The notes: a model not told the origin generated them from the letters alone. A stretch of DNA of 64,000 bases from Chryseobacterium sp. MYb264 (GCF_035974275.1 NZ_CP142422.1:2976001-3040000); one strand, 5' to 3'; numbered from the stretch's first letter, positions 27,992 to 37,276 are shown. Numbers and translations are program-made.

Positions 27992-28186
27992 AATTGTCCG
28001 CACCATCAAGGCTGAAAATCAAAAGCCAGATGAGGAACATCTCGCCCTTCCTCCGCATGGCCGAGATCTTTTAGCGATTAAGATATCAAGAATCCTAAAA
28101 AAAATGTCAGGACACTAATCCTGCCCAAAAGATACAATTACTCACATTCACGAAATTATTTTAATTTTTTCGAACAGGGAATAGTT

Positions 28187-28224
28187 AACAATCAGGGAAT
28201 AATGCTTATTACTCCCTGATTGTT
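28187..28224. repeat. 38-base near-perfect palindrome upstream of paralogue 3
   Basis: Arms AACAATCAGGGAATAAT and ATTACTCCCTGATTGTT (one mismatch) around a four-base loop, ending about 50 bases before the ATG at 28275. No T tract follows. It could be an operator, a transcript-end hairpin of trmB, or an mRNA leader structure. The rest of the 283-base spacer shows nothing recognisable. Confidence 0.6.
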
Positions 28225-28274
28225 ATTTAATCTATCCCCTACTTAGATAAAGTATTAATAAAAATAATTTTCTG

Positions 28275-28886
28275 ATGAAAAGACAGACTTTTATACTCTC
28301 GCTCTTTGTGATTACACTGAGTAATATGGCGTATGCACAAAAAAAATTTAACAAAATTCTCACTTCCGCCAGCATCCCTGAAATTGAAGAATTTCTCAGA
28401 CTTGCGCATCCTGATGACCCCCGAAGAACTGTATTACGCCCCAAACTGACTGCCCTGAAGAACAAAGCCTGGACAAAAGGAGCAAGAAGTGCAAAACCTA
28501 TGGAAATACGCCCGTTACGTGAACAGATCACCAAACCTGAATATGATGCGGAGGAATTTGAACGACATATGGCAACCACTTCTCAGAAACATACCGATAA
28601 AACCATAAAGCTTCTAAATACCCTATTCAATGAAGACATCACCAGTAAAGAAGCCATTCTACTCTATAGAAACAACTCAGACTGTAATATTATCGTAAGA
28701 ATCCAAGGAAGAGAAATTTACAATCTTGCTGTTCCTGCTCATGGTGAAAACTTCACGGTCATTAAAAAGGGCGAATATATTCTCACCAGTAACGTATGTG
28801 ACATTCAGTACAGTTCAAAAAAAGAAATCAGAAAAGGAATGCTCATTACTTTAAGTCATCCTATTGAAAAAAGACATAAACATTAA
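28275..28886 (+). CDS. Secreted protein with DUF6759-like domain (paralogue 3)
   Basis: 203 residues. Signal peptide MKRQTFILSLFVITLSNMAYA. N-terminal domain KKFNKILTSASIPEIEEFLR followed by LAHPDDPRRTVLRPKL parallels paralogue 2. The C-terminal domain (about residues 110-200) has IKLLNTLFNEDITSKEAILL, NNSDCNIIVRI, YNLAVPAHGENFTVIKKGEY and SNVCDIQYSSKK, with the same two cysteines. It lies 283 bases after trmB, behind the palindrome at 28187. Function is unknown. Its closeness to paralogue 2 (HPDDPRR and PAHG) suggests a recent common copy. Confidence 0.78.
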   Translation: MKRQTFILSLFVITLSNMAYAQKKFNKILTSASIPEIEEFLRLAHPDDPRRTVLRPKLTALKNKAWTKGARSAKPMEIRPLREQITKPEYDAEEFERHMATTSQKHTDKTIKLLNTLFNEDITSKEAILLYRNNSDCNIIVRIQGREIYNLAVPAHGENFTVIKKGEYILTSNVCDIQYSSKKEIRKGMLITLSHPIEKRHKH

Positions 28887-29098
28887 ATATTTACTGAAAA
28901 CCTCTTCCCATTGTTCTTTTTATTGTATTATATAATATTTTGTGTGCATTTTAGAGCATATTGTCACTTTTTTGCATTTAGATTGAACTCTCAACATCAA
29001 AGCACAGAGGACAATGGATTCTCCGGAAACATTAAAATATAAACAAATTTATCCAGACTCCGGGTAAAATCATACATTTACAAACTAAAAAATAAGAT

Positions 29099-29560
29099 AT
29101 GTCAAAGTTCTTAATTTCTCTTTCAGGAATTTGTTGTGCGCTCTTGACCAACAGCTGCAGCCCTACTTATCACAGAACCCCTTACCCTACTCAAAATAGC
29201 GGCAAGGTCTCCGCCAACACAGGGAATACCAATACTTCCGAAAGCCAGACAGAAAGAGAATATCAGACTTTAATAAAGACCTATAAATCGGAAACTGCAG
29301 AAGTATTGACAGATTTACTTAACGGTTCTGCAGACAGCCCGAAAACATCCATTACCGTAGAAAATAAGTCGGACTGCAATATGGTTTTAACGATCAGCGG
29401 AAATAACTATTTTAAGAAAATCCCGATTGGTGCGAATAAAATAGGTTCAGCCATGGTGATGAAAAACCAGAATTATACTTTATCGGGAACGATTTGTAAT
29501 GCTGTTTATAACAAAACAAAATTTGTTACAAGTTCTTATAATATTACGCTTTCACACTAA
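29099..29560 (+). CDS. Lipoprotein with DUF6759-like domain (paralogue 4, short)
   Basis: 153 residues. Unlike its paralogues it has a lipoprotein signal (MSKFLISLSGICCALLTNSC, lipid cysteine at residue 20). It lacks the HPDDPRR N-terminal domain. The remaining domain shows VLTDLLNGSADSP, ITVENKSDCNMVLTISGNNY, YFKKIPIGANKIGSAMV and LSGTICNAVYNKT, keeping both conserved cysteines. It converges on rpsB, with a shared bidirectional terminator between them. Outer-membrane or periplasmic anchoring is inferred; function unknown. Confidence 0.72.
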   Translation: MSKFLISLSGICCALLTNSCSPTYHRTPYPTQNSGKVSANTGNTNTSESQTEREYQTLIKTYKSETAEVLTDLLNGSADSPKTSITVENKSDCNMVLTISGNNYFKKIPIGANKIGSAMVMKNQNYTLSGTICNAVYNKTKFVTSSYNITLSH

Positions 29561-29585
29561 ATAAATTTTGAAATCCATAAAAACA

Positions 29586-29618
29586 AAAAACCGCTGAATC
29601 GTTGATTCAGCGGTTTTT
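29586..29618. terminator. Bidirectional terminator between paralogue 4 and rpsB
   Basis: Perfect 15-bp stem AAAAACCGCTGAATC / GATTCAGCGGTTTTT with a GTT loop. The A/T flanks give a T tract in both directions, so it can end both convergent transcripts. Confidence 0.92.
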
Positions 29619-29641
29619 CTATAGTAAAGAAAATTCTTTAA

Positions 29642-30403
29642 TTATTCAGCATCGAAATCAGCATCTTTATCAGCAGATACTACTTCTCCTTCTTCTTTAG
29701 ATTTTTCTTTATCAGCTTTTCTTTGAGACTGACCTTCTTTGATAGATTCTGAAACAATGCTCAGGATCATATCGATAGATTTAGAAGCATCATCGTTTCC
29801 TGGGATAACGAAGTCTACTTTTCTTGGGTCAGAGTTTGTATCAACAATACCGAAAACTGGAATACCTAATTTCTTAGCTTCAGTTACCGCGATATGTTCT
29901 CTCATGATATCTACAACGAAGATTGCAGAAGGAAGACGAACCATGTCAGAGATAGAACCTAAGTTTTTCTCTAAGTTAGCTCTTTGTCTGTCTACTTGTA
30001 ATCTCTCTTTTTTAGATAAAGTTTCGAACGTACCATCTTTTTTCATTTTGTCGATAGAGTTCATTTTCTTAACAGCCTTTCTGATAGTAACAAAGTTTGT
30101 TAACATACCACCAGGCCATCTTTCTGTAATATAAGGCATATTAAGTTCTGCAGCGTGCTTAGCCACTACCTCTTTCGCTTGCTTTTTAGTAGCTACGAAA
30201 AGAACTTTTTTACCTGCAGAAGTTAATTTTTCCAAAGCTCCACAAGCTTCATCCAATTTAACTGCTGTTTTATGTAAGTCTACAATGTGAATACCATTTT
30301 TCTCCATAAAAATGTATGGAGCCATATTTGGATTCCACTTTCTAGTCATGTGACCGAAGTGTACACCAGCCTCTAGAAGGTCTTTTACATTTGCTTTTGC
30401 CAT
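29642..30403 (-). CDS. rpsB: 30S ribosomal protein S2
   Basis: 253 residues. Signatures: DLLEAGVHFGHMTRKWNPNM at the N-terminus, KKVLFVATKKQAKEVV, YITERWPGGMLTNFVTIRKA and FGIVDTNSDPRKVDFVIPGN, all standard for S2. It has an acidic, flavobacterial-type C-terminal tail (KEEGEVVSADKDADFDAE). It lies downstream of rplM-rpsI as in other Bacteroidota, but tsf, which normally follows, is absent here and sits at 11008 on the other strand. Confidence 0.98.
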   Translation of the reverse strand: MAKANVKDLLEAGVHFGHMTRKWNPNMAPYIFMEKNGIHIVDLHKTAVKLDEACGALEKLTSAGKKVLFVATKKQAKEVVAKHAAELNMPYITERWPGGMLTNFVTIRKAVKKMNSIDKMKKDGTFETLSKKERLQVDRQRANLEKNLGSISDMVRLPSAIFVVDIMREHIAVTEAKKLGIPVFGIVDTNSDPRKVDFVIPGNDDASKSIDMILSIVSESIKEGQSQRKADKEKSKEEGEVVSADKDADFDAE

Positions 30404-30497
30404 GTTTTCTGTTTTTGTTAGTTTACTTTCCGTTTTTTAAACAATCAACAACTTCTTTAGATGGGAGAAGCGTTTGGATGCTAAACGTAACGGGCAA

Positions 30498-30604
30498 TTG
30501 GTGTATGGCTTTTTGCTTTGGGCAATTGGCTTTTCACCGAGATTAAGTTTAAAAAAAATTTAATAAATTCCTGAAGCCAATAGCTAAAAGCCATTCGCCA
30601 ACAG
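30498..30604. repeat. Imperfect inverted repeat in the rpsI-rpsB spacer
   Basis: A 37-base arm at 30498-30534 (containing ATGGCTTTTTGCTT and CAATTGGC) is matched in reverse by 30573-30601 (GCCAATAGCTAAAAGCCAT). The 207-base spacer is otherwise without a gene. The phrase resembles a dispersed intergenic repeat and is unusual inside a ribosomal protein operon. Confidence 0.5.
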
Positions 30605-30610
30605 CAAATC

Positions 30611-30997
30611 TTAACGTTTTGAGAATTGGAATCTCTTTCTGGCTTTTTTCTGACCTGGCTTCTTTCTCTCCACCATTCTTGCGTCTCTTGTAAGTAAACC
30701 TGCAGGCTTCAATGCTAATCTGAATTCAGCATTAATTTCGCAAAGTGCTCTAGAAATACCTAATCTGATAGCTTCTGCCTGACCTGTATTACCACCACCG
30801 AATACATTTACGGTAACGTCATACTGACCAACAGTTTCAGAAAGGATAAACGGCTGGTTTAATTTGTAAACCATCACGTCTGTAGAGAAATAAGTTGCAG
30901 CCTCTTTACCGTTTACTGTAATGTTACCAGTTCCTGGCTTTACATAAACTCTAGCTACAGAAGTTTTTCTTCTTCCGATTTTGTGAACTATAGACAT
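30611..30997 (-). CDS. rpsI: 30S ribosomal protein S9
   Basis: 128 residues. [20 protein letters not shown] at the N-terminus, [20 protein letters not shown] in the middle and the basic tail [20 protein letters not shown] are standard S9 features. The start follows the rplM stop by 6 bases, so the two are co-transcribed, as is usual. No anomaly. Confidence 0.98.
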   Translation of the reverse strand: MSIVHKIGRRKTSVARVYVKPGTGNITVNGKEAATYFSTDVMVYKLNQPFILSETVGQYDVTVNVFGGGNTGQAEAIRLGISRALCEINAEFRLALKPAGLLTRDARMVERKKPGQKKARKRFQFSKR

Positions 30998-31003
30998 AAT
31001 TAA

Positions 31004-31459
31004 TTATTTAAATTCGTTAACATTAATTGTTTTAGGCTGTTGAGCTTCATGTTTGTGCTCAGTTCCTTCATATAAATAAAGGTTCTTTAATAAAGCAGAT
31101 CCTAATCTGTTTTTAGGTAACATCCCTTTTACAGATTTTTCTAATACTTTTAAAGAATCTTTCTTTTGAAGTTCAGCTGCAGTCATAGACTTCTGTCCTC
31201 CAGGATAACCTGTATGCCAGATATAAGTCTTATCGTTCCACTTGTTTCCAGAAAGAGTTACTTTCCCAGCGTTCAAAACGATTACGTTATCACCACAATC
31301 TACGTGAGGTGTGTAGTTCGTTTTGTGCTTACCTCTCAAAATCTTTGCAACCGTAGAAGCTAGTCTTCCTAACGGTTGTCCTTCAGCGTCTACCACAACC
31401 CATTCTTTATTAGCAGTAGCTTTGTTCGCTGAAACAGTTTTGTAACTTAATGTATTCAC
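31004..31459 (-). CDS. rplM: 50S ribosomal protein L13
   Basis: 151 residues. WVVVDAEGQPLGRLASTVAK, ILRGKHKTNYTPHVDCGDNV, VIVLNAGKVTLSGNKWNDK and AVKGMLPKNRLG-type VKGMLPKNRLGSALLKNLYLY are standard L13 motifs. It is the first gene of the rplM-rpsI-rpsB operon, with a strong promoter about 50 bases upstream. A small CCC/GGG hairpin (about 31484-31500) lies in the leader and might be a regulatory structure. Confidence 0.97.
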   Translation of the reverse strand: MNTLSYKTVSANKATANKEWVVVDAEGQPLGRLASTVAKILRGKHKTNYTPHVDCGDNVIVLNAGKVTLSGNKWNDKTYIWHTGYPGGQKSMTAAELQKKDSLKVLEKSVKGMLPKNRLGSALLKNLYLYEGTEHKHEAQQPKTINVNEFK

Positions 31460-31505
31460 ACGTTTTAGTTAAAGATTAAACATAATTTTCCCCTAAAAGG
31501 GTGTG

Positions 31506-31534
31506 CAAAGGTACAAATTATTTTCGGATTGCAA
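31506..31534 (-). promoter_or_regulatory. Promoter of the rplM-rpsI-rpsB operon
   Basis: On the minus strand: TTG (31534-31532), 18 bases, then TACCTTTG (31513-31506). Both elements and the spacing match the Bacteroidota -33/-7 promoter, so this is one of the clearest promoters in the window. Confidence 0.8.
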
Positions 31535-31672
31535 AAACTTATTTCATTTAATCCTCAGAAGCGGATTTAGGTTAAACGATTTGACAGATTTCATCTATAA
31601 CAATTATCATTGGCATAAATATTGTTAAAGCAGTTCGGGATGAAAAATCAGAAGATTCTAAAAACACACTGC

Positions 31673-31703
31673 AAAAGAGTTTAGTCGTTAAGCTCTTTTT
31701 TTT
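31673..31703 (+). terminator. Orphan plus-strand terminator
   Basis: An 11-bp stem (AAAAGAGTTTA pairing with TTAAGCTCTTTT, one T-G wobble) with a 5-base loop and a run of eight Ts. No plus-strand gene lies upstream for over 2 kb, so it may end a small RNA or be a relic. Confidence 0.6.
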
Positions 31704-31815
31704 ATTTTCAAACCAATCTAACGAATATTTTAAATTATATTTAAACTTTCGATTAAATATTTTTCAAATTCAAACAAAATCAACCCAAACAATAAATTTT
31801 CTTCGTATAATTAAT

Positions 31816-31823
31816 TATATTTG
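31816..31823 (+). promoter_or_regulatory. -7 box of the DUF3667 gene
   Basis: TATATTTG, 17 bases before the ATG at 31841. Matches TAnnTTTG. Confidence 0.55.
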
Positions 31824-31840
31824 CTTTAAACCTTAAAACT

Positions 31841-32938
31841 ATGAGCCACGGGAAATTACGGGAAGAAAAAACGTGTCTTAATTGCGGTTATCACGTTGAA
31901 GAAAGATTTTGTCCGCATTGCGGGCAGGAAAATATCGAAACCCGCCAGCCTTTTCATTATCTCTTCACTCACTTTATTGAAGATTTCACCCATTACGACG
32001 GGCAATTTTGGAAAACAATAAAATATCTGTTATTCCGACCGGGAAAATTATCCAAAGAATATCTTTCTGGAAAAAGACAGGTTTATGTTGCTCCCGTAAA
32101 GCTCTATATTTTTATAAGTTTTGTTACATTTCTACTTCCTGGTCTTCTGCCTCAACATAAAAATTCAGAAAAAGAAGAAGCAGAGAATATACGGGTAATC
32201 CAACAACATAACCAGACGAAGCCCATTGAGACTACCAAAAAAGCTGTTGATCATCTGGAAAAAGAAGGAATTCTTTCAAAAACTGTCGCCAGCAACACCC
32301 AAAATGCAATAGATTCTGTAAAAAAAGCAGACGAAAATGATGATATGATCGAAAATTCCTTCAAAAAAGAAGATGCCCCGATCATGAAAGCTCATAACCT
32401 GAAACAATATGATTCTATCCGGGCAAAAGATGGCAGCGGGATTTACAGTCTTTTAAGACCTGTTGCCAAGAAAATGTTTGAAATGAAAGAAAAAGGTCTC
32501 ACCAAAAAACAGATGATTGCCAAGTATTCAGAAACCATTATTCATACGCTTCCGAAGGCTCTTTTCATTTATCTTCCGATCTTTGCTTTTTTTCTTTGGT
32601 TGTTTCACAACAAGAAAAAGTGGTGGTATTTCGACCACGGGATCTTTACATTGCATTATTTTTCATTCCTGCTTTTAGCCATACTGGCGTTAATTGTACT
32701 GAAAAATATCGTAAGTTTTTTACCGGATTACACTGTTTTGAGCCTACTCTGCTTTTTTGCTTTTACAGCACTTATAATCTATATGTCGATTTATTTTTTC
32801 ATCGCCCATCATAGAGCGTATGAAAGCTCACGCACGACGAGTGTTTTCACAGGAATGCTTTTATTTATAGTAAATTTTATCGGTTTATTATTAATGTTCT
32901 TCCTGTTATTATATGTAAGTCTAATTACCATGCATTAA
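31841..32938 (+). CDS. DUF3667 family membrane protein with zinc ribbon
   Basis: 365 residues. A zinc ribbon opens the protein (CLNCGYHVEERFCPHCGQEN, two CxxC pairs at about residues 12-30). It is followed by the DUF3667 core: FTHFIEDFTHYDGQFWKTIK, LLFRPGKLSKEYLSGKRQVY and VAPVKLYIFISFVTFLLPGL (first membrane segment). A charged loop of about 120 residues follows, then four hydrophobic segments from residue 240 (LFIYLPIFAFFLWLFH and on). This is the standard Bacteroidota architecture; the function is unknown. It ends 4 bases into the convergent membrane-protein gene. Confidence 0.88.
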   Translation: MSHGKLREEKTCLNCGYHVEERFCPHCGQENIETRQPFHYLFTHFIEDFTHYDGQFWKTIKYLLFRPGKLSKEYLSGKRQVYVAPVKLYIFISFVTFLLPGLLPQHKNSEKEEAENIRVIQQHNQTKPIETTKKAVDHLEKEGILSKTVASNTQNAIDSVKKADENDDMIENSFKKEDAPIMKAHNLKQYDSIRAKDGSGIYSLLRPVAKKMFEMKEKGLTKKQMIAKYSETIIHTLPKALFIYLPIFAFFLWLFHNKKKWWYFDHGIFTLHYFSFLLLAILALIVLKNIVSFLPDYTVLSLLCFFAFTALIIYMSIYFFIAHHRAYESSRTTSVFTGMLLFIVNFIGLLLMFFLLLYVSLITMH

Positions 32939-33267
32939 TTACGCAGTGACTTATTTCCTCTGAAGCTTGCTAATAAATAATACGCCACAAACACAGTAGA
33001 AAATTTCATAATAGAAGGAATCGCTAATTTCAGATCAAACAATACAGCGCCCACAGCCACCAATATTGCCATGGCAACAAATGACAACCCTAATTTTTGC
33101 GGTAACGAGAAATTGGGAGTGTCCAGATAATAAGCCATTCCCCAGGCAATACCAAAAGCCAGGGCATAATAAATATCAAGACCCAGGTTTTCTGAACTGT
33201 AAAAAAAATAATTAATTAAAAAGCTTAAAACCGTTCCCAACGCAAAATAGAGCAATGCCTTTTTCAT
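32935..33267 (-). CDS. Small integral membrane protein
   Basis: 110 residues with four hydrophobic segments (ALLYFALGTVLSFLINYFF, YYALAFGIAWGMAYYL, LGLSFVAMAILVAVGAVLF, FSTVFVAYYLLASF). No family was recognised and no charged motif suggests a catalytic role. It has its own minus-strand box at 33286. It converges with the DUF3667 gene, sharing 4 bases at the 3' ends. Confidence 0.7.
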   Translation of the reverse strand: MKKALLYFALGTVLSFLINYFFYSSENLGLDIYYALAFGIAWGMAYYLDTPNFSLPQKLGLSFVAMAILVAVGAVLFDLKLAIPSIMKFSTVFVAYYLLASFRGNKSLRN

Positions 33268-33285
33268 ATCTTATATAATAGGATG

Positions 33286-33293
33286 CAAAAATA
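33286..33293 (-). promoter_or_regulatory. -7 box of the small membrane protein gene
   Basis: TATTTTTG on the minus strand, 18 bases before the start codon at 33267. Confidence 0.5.
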
Positions 33294-33449
33294 AAAAAAT
33301 TTAATCTGAGAATATCATTAAGCTTAGCCTTAATCTCAATCTTCCTTTAAACGAATGTTTGTTATTTTGGATAAAGACCATTTAAACAAATTATTTAAAT
33401 AATTAAAAATCAACCAATTAAAATCAAACAGCTATTTTTATTTTATTGT

Positions 33450-33457
33450 TATATTTG
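33450..33457 (+). promoter_or_regulatory. -7 box of the fused acyl-CoA mutase gene
   Basis: TATATTTG. It lies inside the longer frame opening at 33446, so it fixes the real start at the ATG 33485, 27 bases downstream. Confidence 0.6.
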
Positions 33458-33484
33458 GAGAATTCAGAAATTCTCATACTATTT

Positions 33485-36400
33485 ATGGAAACCCAAAAAT
33501 ATACTCCAACAAATAAAGTAAGAATCGTGACAGCCGCTTCCCTATTCGACGGTCACGATGCTGCTATCAATATCATGCGTCGCGTGATCCAGGGAACAGG
33601 ATGTGAAGTGATCCACCTTGGCCACGATAAATCGGCAGAGGAAGTAGTAAATACAGCCATTCAGGAAGATGCCAATGCGATTGCCCTAACCTCTTATCAG
33701 GGCGGTCACAACGAATATTTTAAATACATCTACGATCTTTTAAGAGAAAAAAACTCTCCGCAAATCAAGATTTTTGGTGGCGGTGGCGGTGTAATTCTGC
33801 CTGAAGAAATCGAAGATATTATGGCTTACGGAATCGACAGAATTTATTCTCCGGACGACGGCCGTGAACTTGGTCTTCAGGGAATGATTGATGATTTGGT
33901 GAAGAGATCAGATTTTGCGACAGGAAAAGAAGTTACAGCTGAGGATCTAGATTCAATCAGTTTTGAAAATTCTACAAGCATTGCAAAAATCATTTCAGCA
34001 GTTGAAAATTTCTCAGAAGAAAAACCGGAACTGGTCGCTGCAATTGACGAAAAATCGAAAGATTTACATATTCCAATTATCGGTATCACAGGTACCGGTG
34101 GAGCCGGAAAATCTTCTTTGACAGACGAATTGGTAAGACGTTTTCTACGTTCCAACACCGATAAAAAAATTGCCATCATTTCGATTGACCCTTCAAAAAA
34201 GAAAACCGGAGGTGCGCTTTTGGGTGACAGAATCCGTATGAATGCGATCAACGACCCAAGAGTTTATATGCGTTCGATGGCGACGAGAGAAAATAACGTT
34301 TCAGTTTCTCCGTTCATTCATTCTGCTTTGAATGTGTTGAAATTGGCTCATCCTGATGTGATCATCCTTGAAACTTCGGGTATCGGACAATCAGGTTCGG
34401 AAGTTTCCGACTTTGCCGATGTTTCAATGTATGTAATGACTCCTGAATATGGAGCTTCAACACAGTTGGAAAAAATCGACATGTTAGATTATGCGGATTT
34501 AGTGGCTTTAAATAAATCTGATAAAAGAGGTGCTTTGGATGCACTTCAAGCCGTTAGAAAACAGTTCCAGAGAAACCATTTATTGTGGGAACAGCCATTG
34601 GATGAAATGCCTGTTTATGCCACAAAGGCATCACAATTCAACGATCATGGAACAACTGAATTATACAACAGATTGGTTTCTAAAGTCAACGATAAATTTG
34701 CTGATTTAAATCTACAAGGTTTTGTTGAACAGGAAATTACAGATGAAGTAACCATCATTCCTCCGAAAAGAGTTCGTTACCTTTCTGAAATCGTTGAAAA
34801 CAACAGAATTTATGATGTCAACATTGAAAAACAGGCTGAATTAGCGAGAACAATGTATCATATTGATGGCGTTAAAAAAATTATATCCAACGAAACTTTA
34901 GACGCAGAATATCAAAAAGCTGAAAAAGAACTTCAACAAGAGAACATCGACTTTCTTAAAACTTGGGATGACACTAAAAAAGCTTTCCACGAAGAGTTTT
35001 ATTCCTACTTTGTAAGAGGAAAAGAAATTAAAGTTGAAACCTCAACAGAATCTTTATCTCACTTAAGAATTCCGAAAATCGCGTTACCAAAATACACCGA
35101 TTGGGGCGATTTGATCAAATGGAAAGGTCAGGAAAACCTTCCGGGAGGATTCCCTTTTACAGCGGGAATTTATCCTTTCAAAAGAACCGGAGAAGATCCG
35201 ACGAGAATGTTCGCGGGAGAAGGAGGTCCTGAAAGAACCAACAGAAGATTCCATTACGTTTCTGCGGAAATGCCTGCAAAACGTTTATCTACAGCTTTTG
35301 ACTCTGTAACACTTTACGGACAAGATCCAGCTTTACCACCAGATATTTATGGTAAAATTGGAAATGCCGGAGTTTCAATTGCGACGTTGGATGATGCTAA
35401 AAAACTATATTCAGGTTTTGATCTGGTGAATGCATTGACTTCAGTTTCAATGACAATTAATGGTCCTGCACCGATGTTGTTGGCGTTCTTTATGAATGCT
35501 GCTATCGACCAGAATGTTGAAAAATATATTGCTGAAAATAATCTTGAAGCTAAGGTTGAGGCTAAGCTTAAGGAAAAATTTGACGATAAAGGTTTAGCAA
35601 GACCAAAATATAACGGAGAATTGCCGCCTTCCAATAATGGTTTAGGTTTAAAATTATTAGGAATTACCGGTGACGAAATTATTCCCGCGGATGTTTACGC
35701 TGAAATTAAAGCTAAAACCATTGCAACAGTTCGTGGAACCGTTCAGGCAGATATTTTAAAAGAAGATCAGGCACAAAATACTTGTATTTTCTCGACTGAA
35801 TTTGCTTTGAGATTGATGGGCGACGTTCAGGAATATTTCATTACACAAAAAGTAAGAAACTTCTACTCTGTTTCTATTTCCGGATATCATATTGCGGAAG
35901 CGGGAGCAAATCCGGTTTCTCAGTTGGCATTTACTTTGGCAAACGGTTTCACCTATGTGGAATATTATTTGTCAAGAGGAATGGACATCAATGATTTTGC
36001 ACCGAACCTATCATTCTTCTTCTCCAACGGTATCGACCCTGAATATTCAGTAATCGGACGTGTTGCAAGAAGAATCTGGGCAAAAGCAATGAAACTGAAA
36101 TATGGAGCCGACGAAAGAAGCCAGATGTTGAAATATCACATTCAAACTTCGGGACGTTCTCTTCACGCTCAGGAAATTGATTTTAATGACATTAGAACGA
36201 CATTACAAGCCCTTTATGCAATTTACGATAACTGTAATTCACTGCATACCAATGCTTACGACGAGGCAATTACAACTCCTACTGAGCAATCGGTAAGAAG
36301 AGCAATGGCGATTCAGTTGATTATCAATAAAGAATTAGGGTTAGCGAAAAACGAAAATCCGCTTCAGGGTTCGTTTATTATTGAAGAACTGACTGATTTG

Positions 36401-36832
36401 GTGGAAGAAGCTGTTTATGCAGAATTCGACAGAATCACAGAAAGAGGCGGTGTTTTGGGAGCAATGGAAACAATGTACCAACGTTCAAAAATTCAGGAAG
36501 AATCAATGCATTACGAATGGTTGAAACATACCGGAGAATATCCAATCATCGGGGTAAATACCTTCTTAGGAAAAGATGGTTCGCCGACAGTGCGTCCGGG
36601 AGAAGTGATCCGTTCGACAGAGGAAGAGAAGCAGTTCCAGATTGAAATGCTTCATAATTTCCAGAATTCTAATCATGATAAATCTGAAGAAGTTTTAAAA
36701 ACTTTACAACACGCAGCCATCAATCAGCAAAACTTATTCGAAGTAATGATGGATGCCGTGAAATATTGTTCTCTTGGACAGATTACCAATGCTTTGTTTG
36801 AAGTGGGTGGTAAATACAGAAGAAATATGTAA
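33485..36832 (+). CDS. icmF: Fused B12-dependent acyl-CoA mutase with MeaI-type GTPase (IcmF type)
   Basis: 1115 residues from 33485 ([10 protein letters not shown]). Order: B12-binding domain ([19 protein letters not shown], then [19 protein letters not shown] and FGGGGGVI); MeaI-like G-protein chaperone with P-loop [13 protein letters not shown] at about residue 200 and [14 protein letters not shown] as the guanine-specificity motif; then the mutase barrel from about residue 540 ([60 protein letters not shown]). This fusion is the IcmF architecture, which interconverts isobutyryl-CoA and n-butyryl-CoA (some also act on pivalyl-CoA); it differs from methylmalonyl-CoA mutase, where the G-protein is separate. 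Substrate specificity cannot be proved by eye. Confidence 0.9.
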   Translation: METQKYTPTNKVRIVTAASLFDGHDAAINIMRRVIQGTGCEVIHLGHDKSAEEVVNTAIQEDANAIALTSYQGGHNEYFKYIYDLLREKNSPQIKIFGGGGGVILPEEIEDIMAYGIDRIYSPDDGRELGLQGMIDDLVKRSDFATGKEVTAEDLDSISFENSTSIAKIISAVENFSEEKPELVAAIDEKSKDLHIPIIGITGTGGAGKSSLTDELVRRFLRSNTDKKIAIISIDPSKKKTGGALLGDRIRMNAINDPRVYMRSMATRENNVSVSPFIHSALNVLKLAHPDVIILETSGIGQSGSEVSDFADVSMYVMTPEYGASTQLEKIDMLDYADLVALNKSDKRGALDALQAVRKQFQRNHLLWEQPLDEMPVYATKASQFNDHGTTELYNRLVSKVNDKFADLNLQGFVEQEITDEVTIIPPKRVRYLSEIVENNRIYDVNIEKQAELARTMYHIDGVKKIISNETLDAEYQKAEKELQQENIDFLKTWDDTKKAFHEEFYSYFVRGKEIKVETSTESLSHLRIPKIALPKYTDWGDLIKWKGQENLPGGFPFTAGIYPFKRTGEDPTRMFAGEGGPERTNRRFHYVSAEMPAKRLSTAFDSVTLYGQDPALPPDIYGKIGNAGVSIATLDDAKKLYSGFDLVNALTSVSMTINGPAPMLLAFFMNAAIDQNVEKYIAENNLEAKVEAKLKEKFDDKGLARPKYNGELPPSNNGLGLKLLGITGDEIIPADVYAEIKAKTIATVRGTVQADILKEDQAQNTCIFSTEFALRLMGDVQEYFITQKVRNFYSVSISGYHIAEAGANPVSQLAFTLANGFTYVEYYLSRGMDINDFAPNLSFFFSNGIDPEYSVIGRVARRIWAKAMKLKYGADERSQMLKYHIQTSGRSLHAQEIDFNDIRTTLQALYAIYDNCNSLHTNAYDEAITTPTEQSVRRAMAIQLIINKELGLAKNENPLQGSFIIEELTDLVEEAVYAEFDRITERGGVLGAMETMYQRSKIQEESMHYEWLKHTGEYPIIGVNTFLGKDGSPTVRPGEVIRSTEEEKQFQIEMLHNFQNSNHDKSEEVLKTLQHAAINQQNLFEVMMDAVKYCSLGQITNALFEVGGKYRRNM

Positions 36833-36844
36833 GTATTTTAAGAT

Positions 36845-37252
36845 ATGGAGAACGAAATTGAAGAACTAGAAAATTTAATCAAAGAAAGTGAAAAGACTTT
36901 GCAAAGTATTGAAAAGAAAGTAGACAAAAATACTGACGAAATTTCAAGATATTTTGATAGAATTAATGACAAACTTTTTCAATTAAATTCATTACTCTTA
37001 GGTATGAGTAGTATATTTTCTTATTTTAAAATAGCTCAATATCCTAAATGGCTCATCCTTTTATGCATATATAATTTGACTAGATTAATTTATTTAGAAT
37101 ATTTGAATATGGAAAGCAGGCGAAATTGGGCAAATTTAAAGTTAGAAAAAGGAGAAACTTTATCTAATAGATCTACAAAAGTTTCACTTGATGTTATATT
37201 GGTAACGATTATTTATATGGCTCTTACTTTATATAATATTTTTTTCAACTAA
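36845..37252 (+). CDS. Small coiled-coil membrane protein
   Basis: 135 residues. The first 45 are strongly charged with a heptad look (IEELENLIKESEKTLQSIEK), then a hydrophobic stretch (LLLGMSSIFSYFKIAQYPKW into LILLCIYNLTRLIYLEYL), a short loop and a last segment (VILVTIIYMALTLYNIFF). No family was recognised. It starts 12 bases after the mutase stop and may be co-transcribed, but base composition is more AT-rich, so a functional link is doubtful. Confidence 0.65.
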   Translation: MENEIEELENLIKESEKTLQSIEKKVDKNTDEISRYFDRINDKLFQLNSLLLGMSSIFSYFKIAQYPKWLILLCIYNLTRLIYLEYLNMESRRNWANLKLEKGETLSNRSTKVSLDVILVTIIYMALTLYNIFFN

Positions 37253-37276
37253 TATTTATTATCTATTTATAAAGTA

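Larger units (their letters stand above)
31535..31840. other. Intergenic stretch between the rplM promoter and the DUF3667 gene
   Basis: About 300 bases without an open frame. It contains an orphan terminator-like hairpin at 31673-31703 and the TATATTTG box at 31816. Nothing else was recognised. Confidence 0.6.

Noticed and set aside
33877..34544. Antisense open frames inside the acyl-CoA mutase gene
   Set aside because: Composition artefacts of the strong coding frame on the plus strand.
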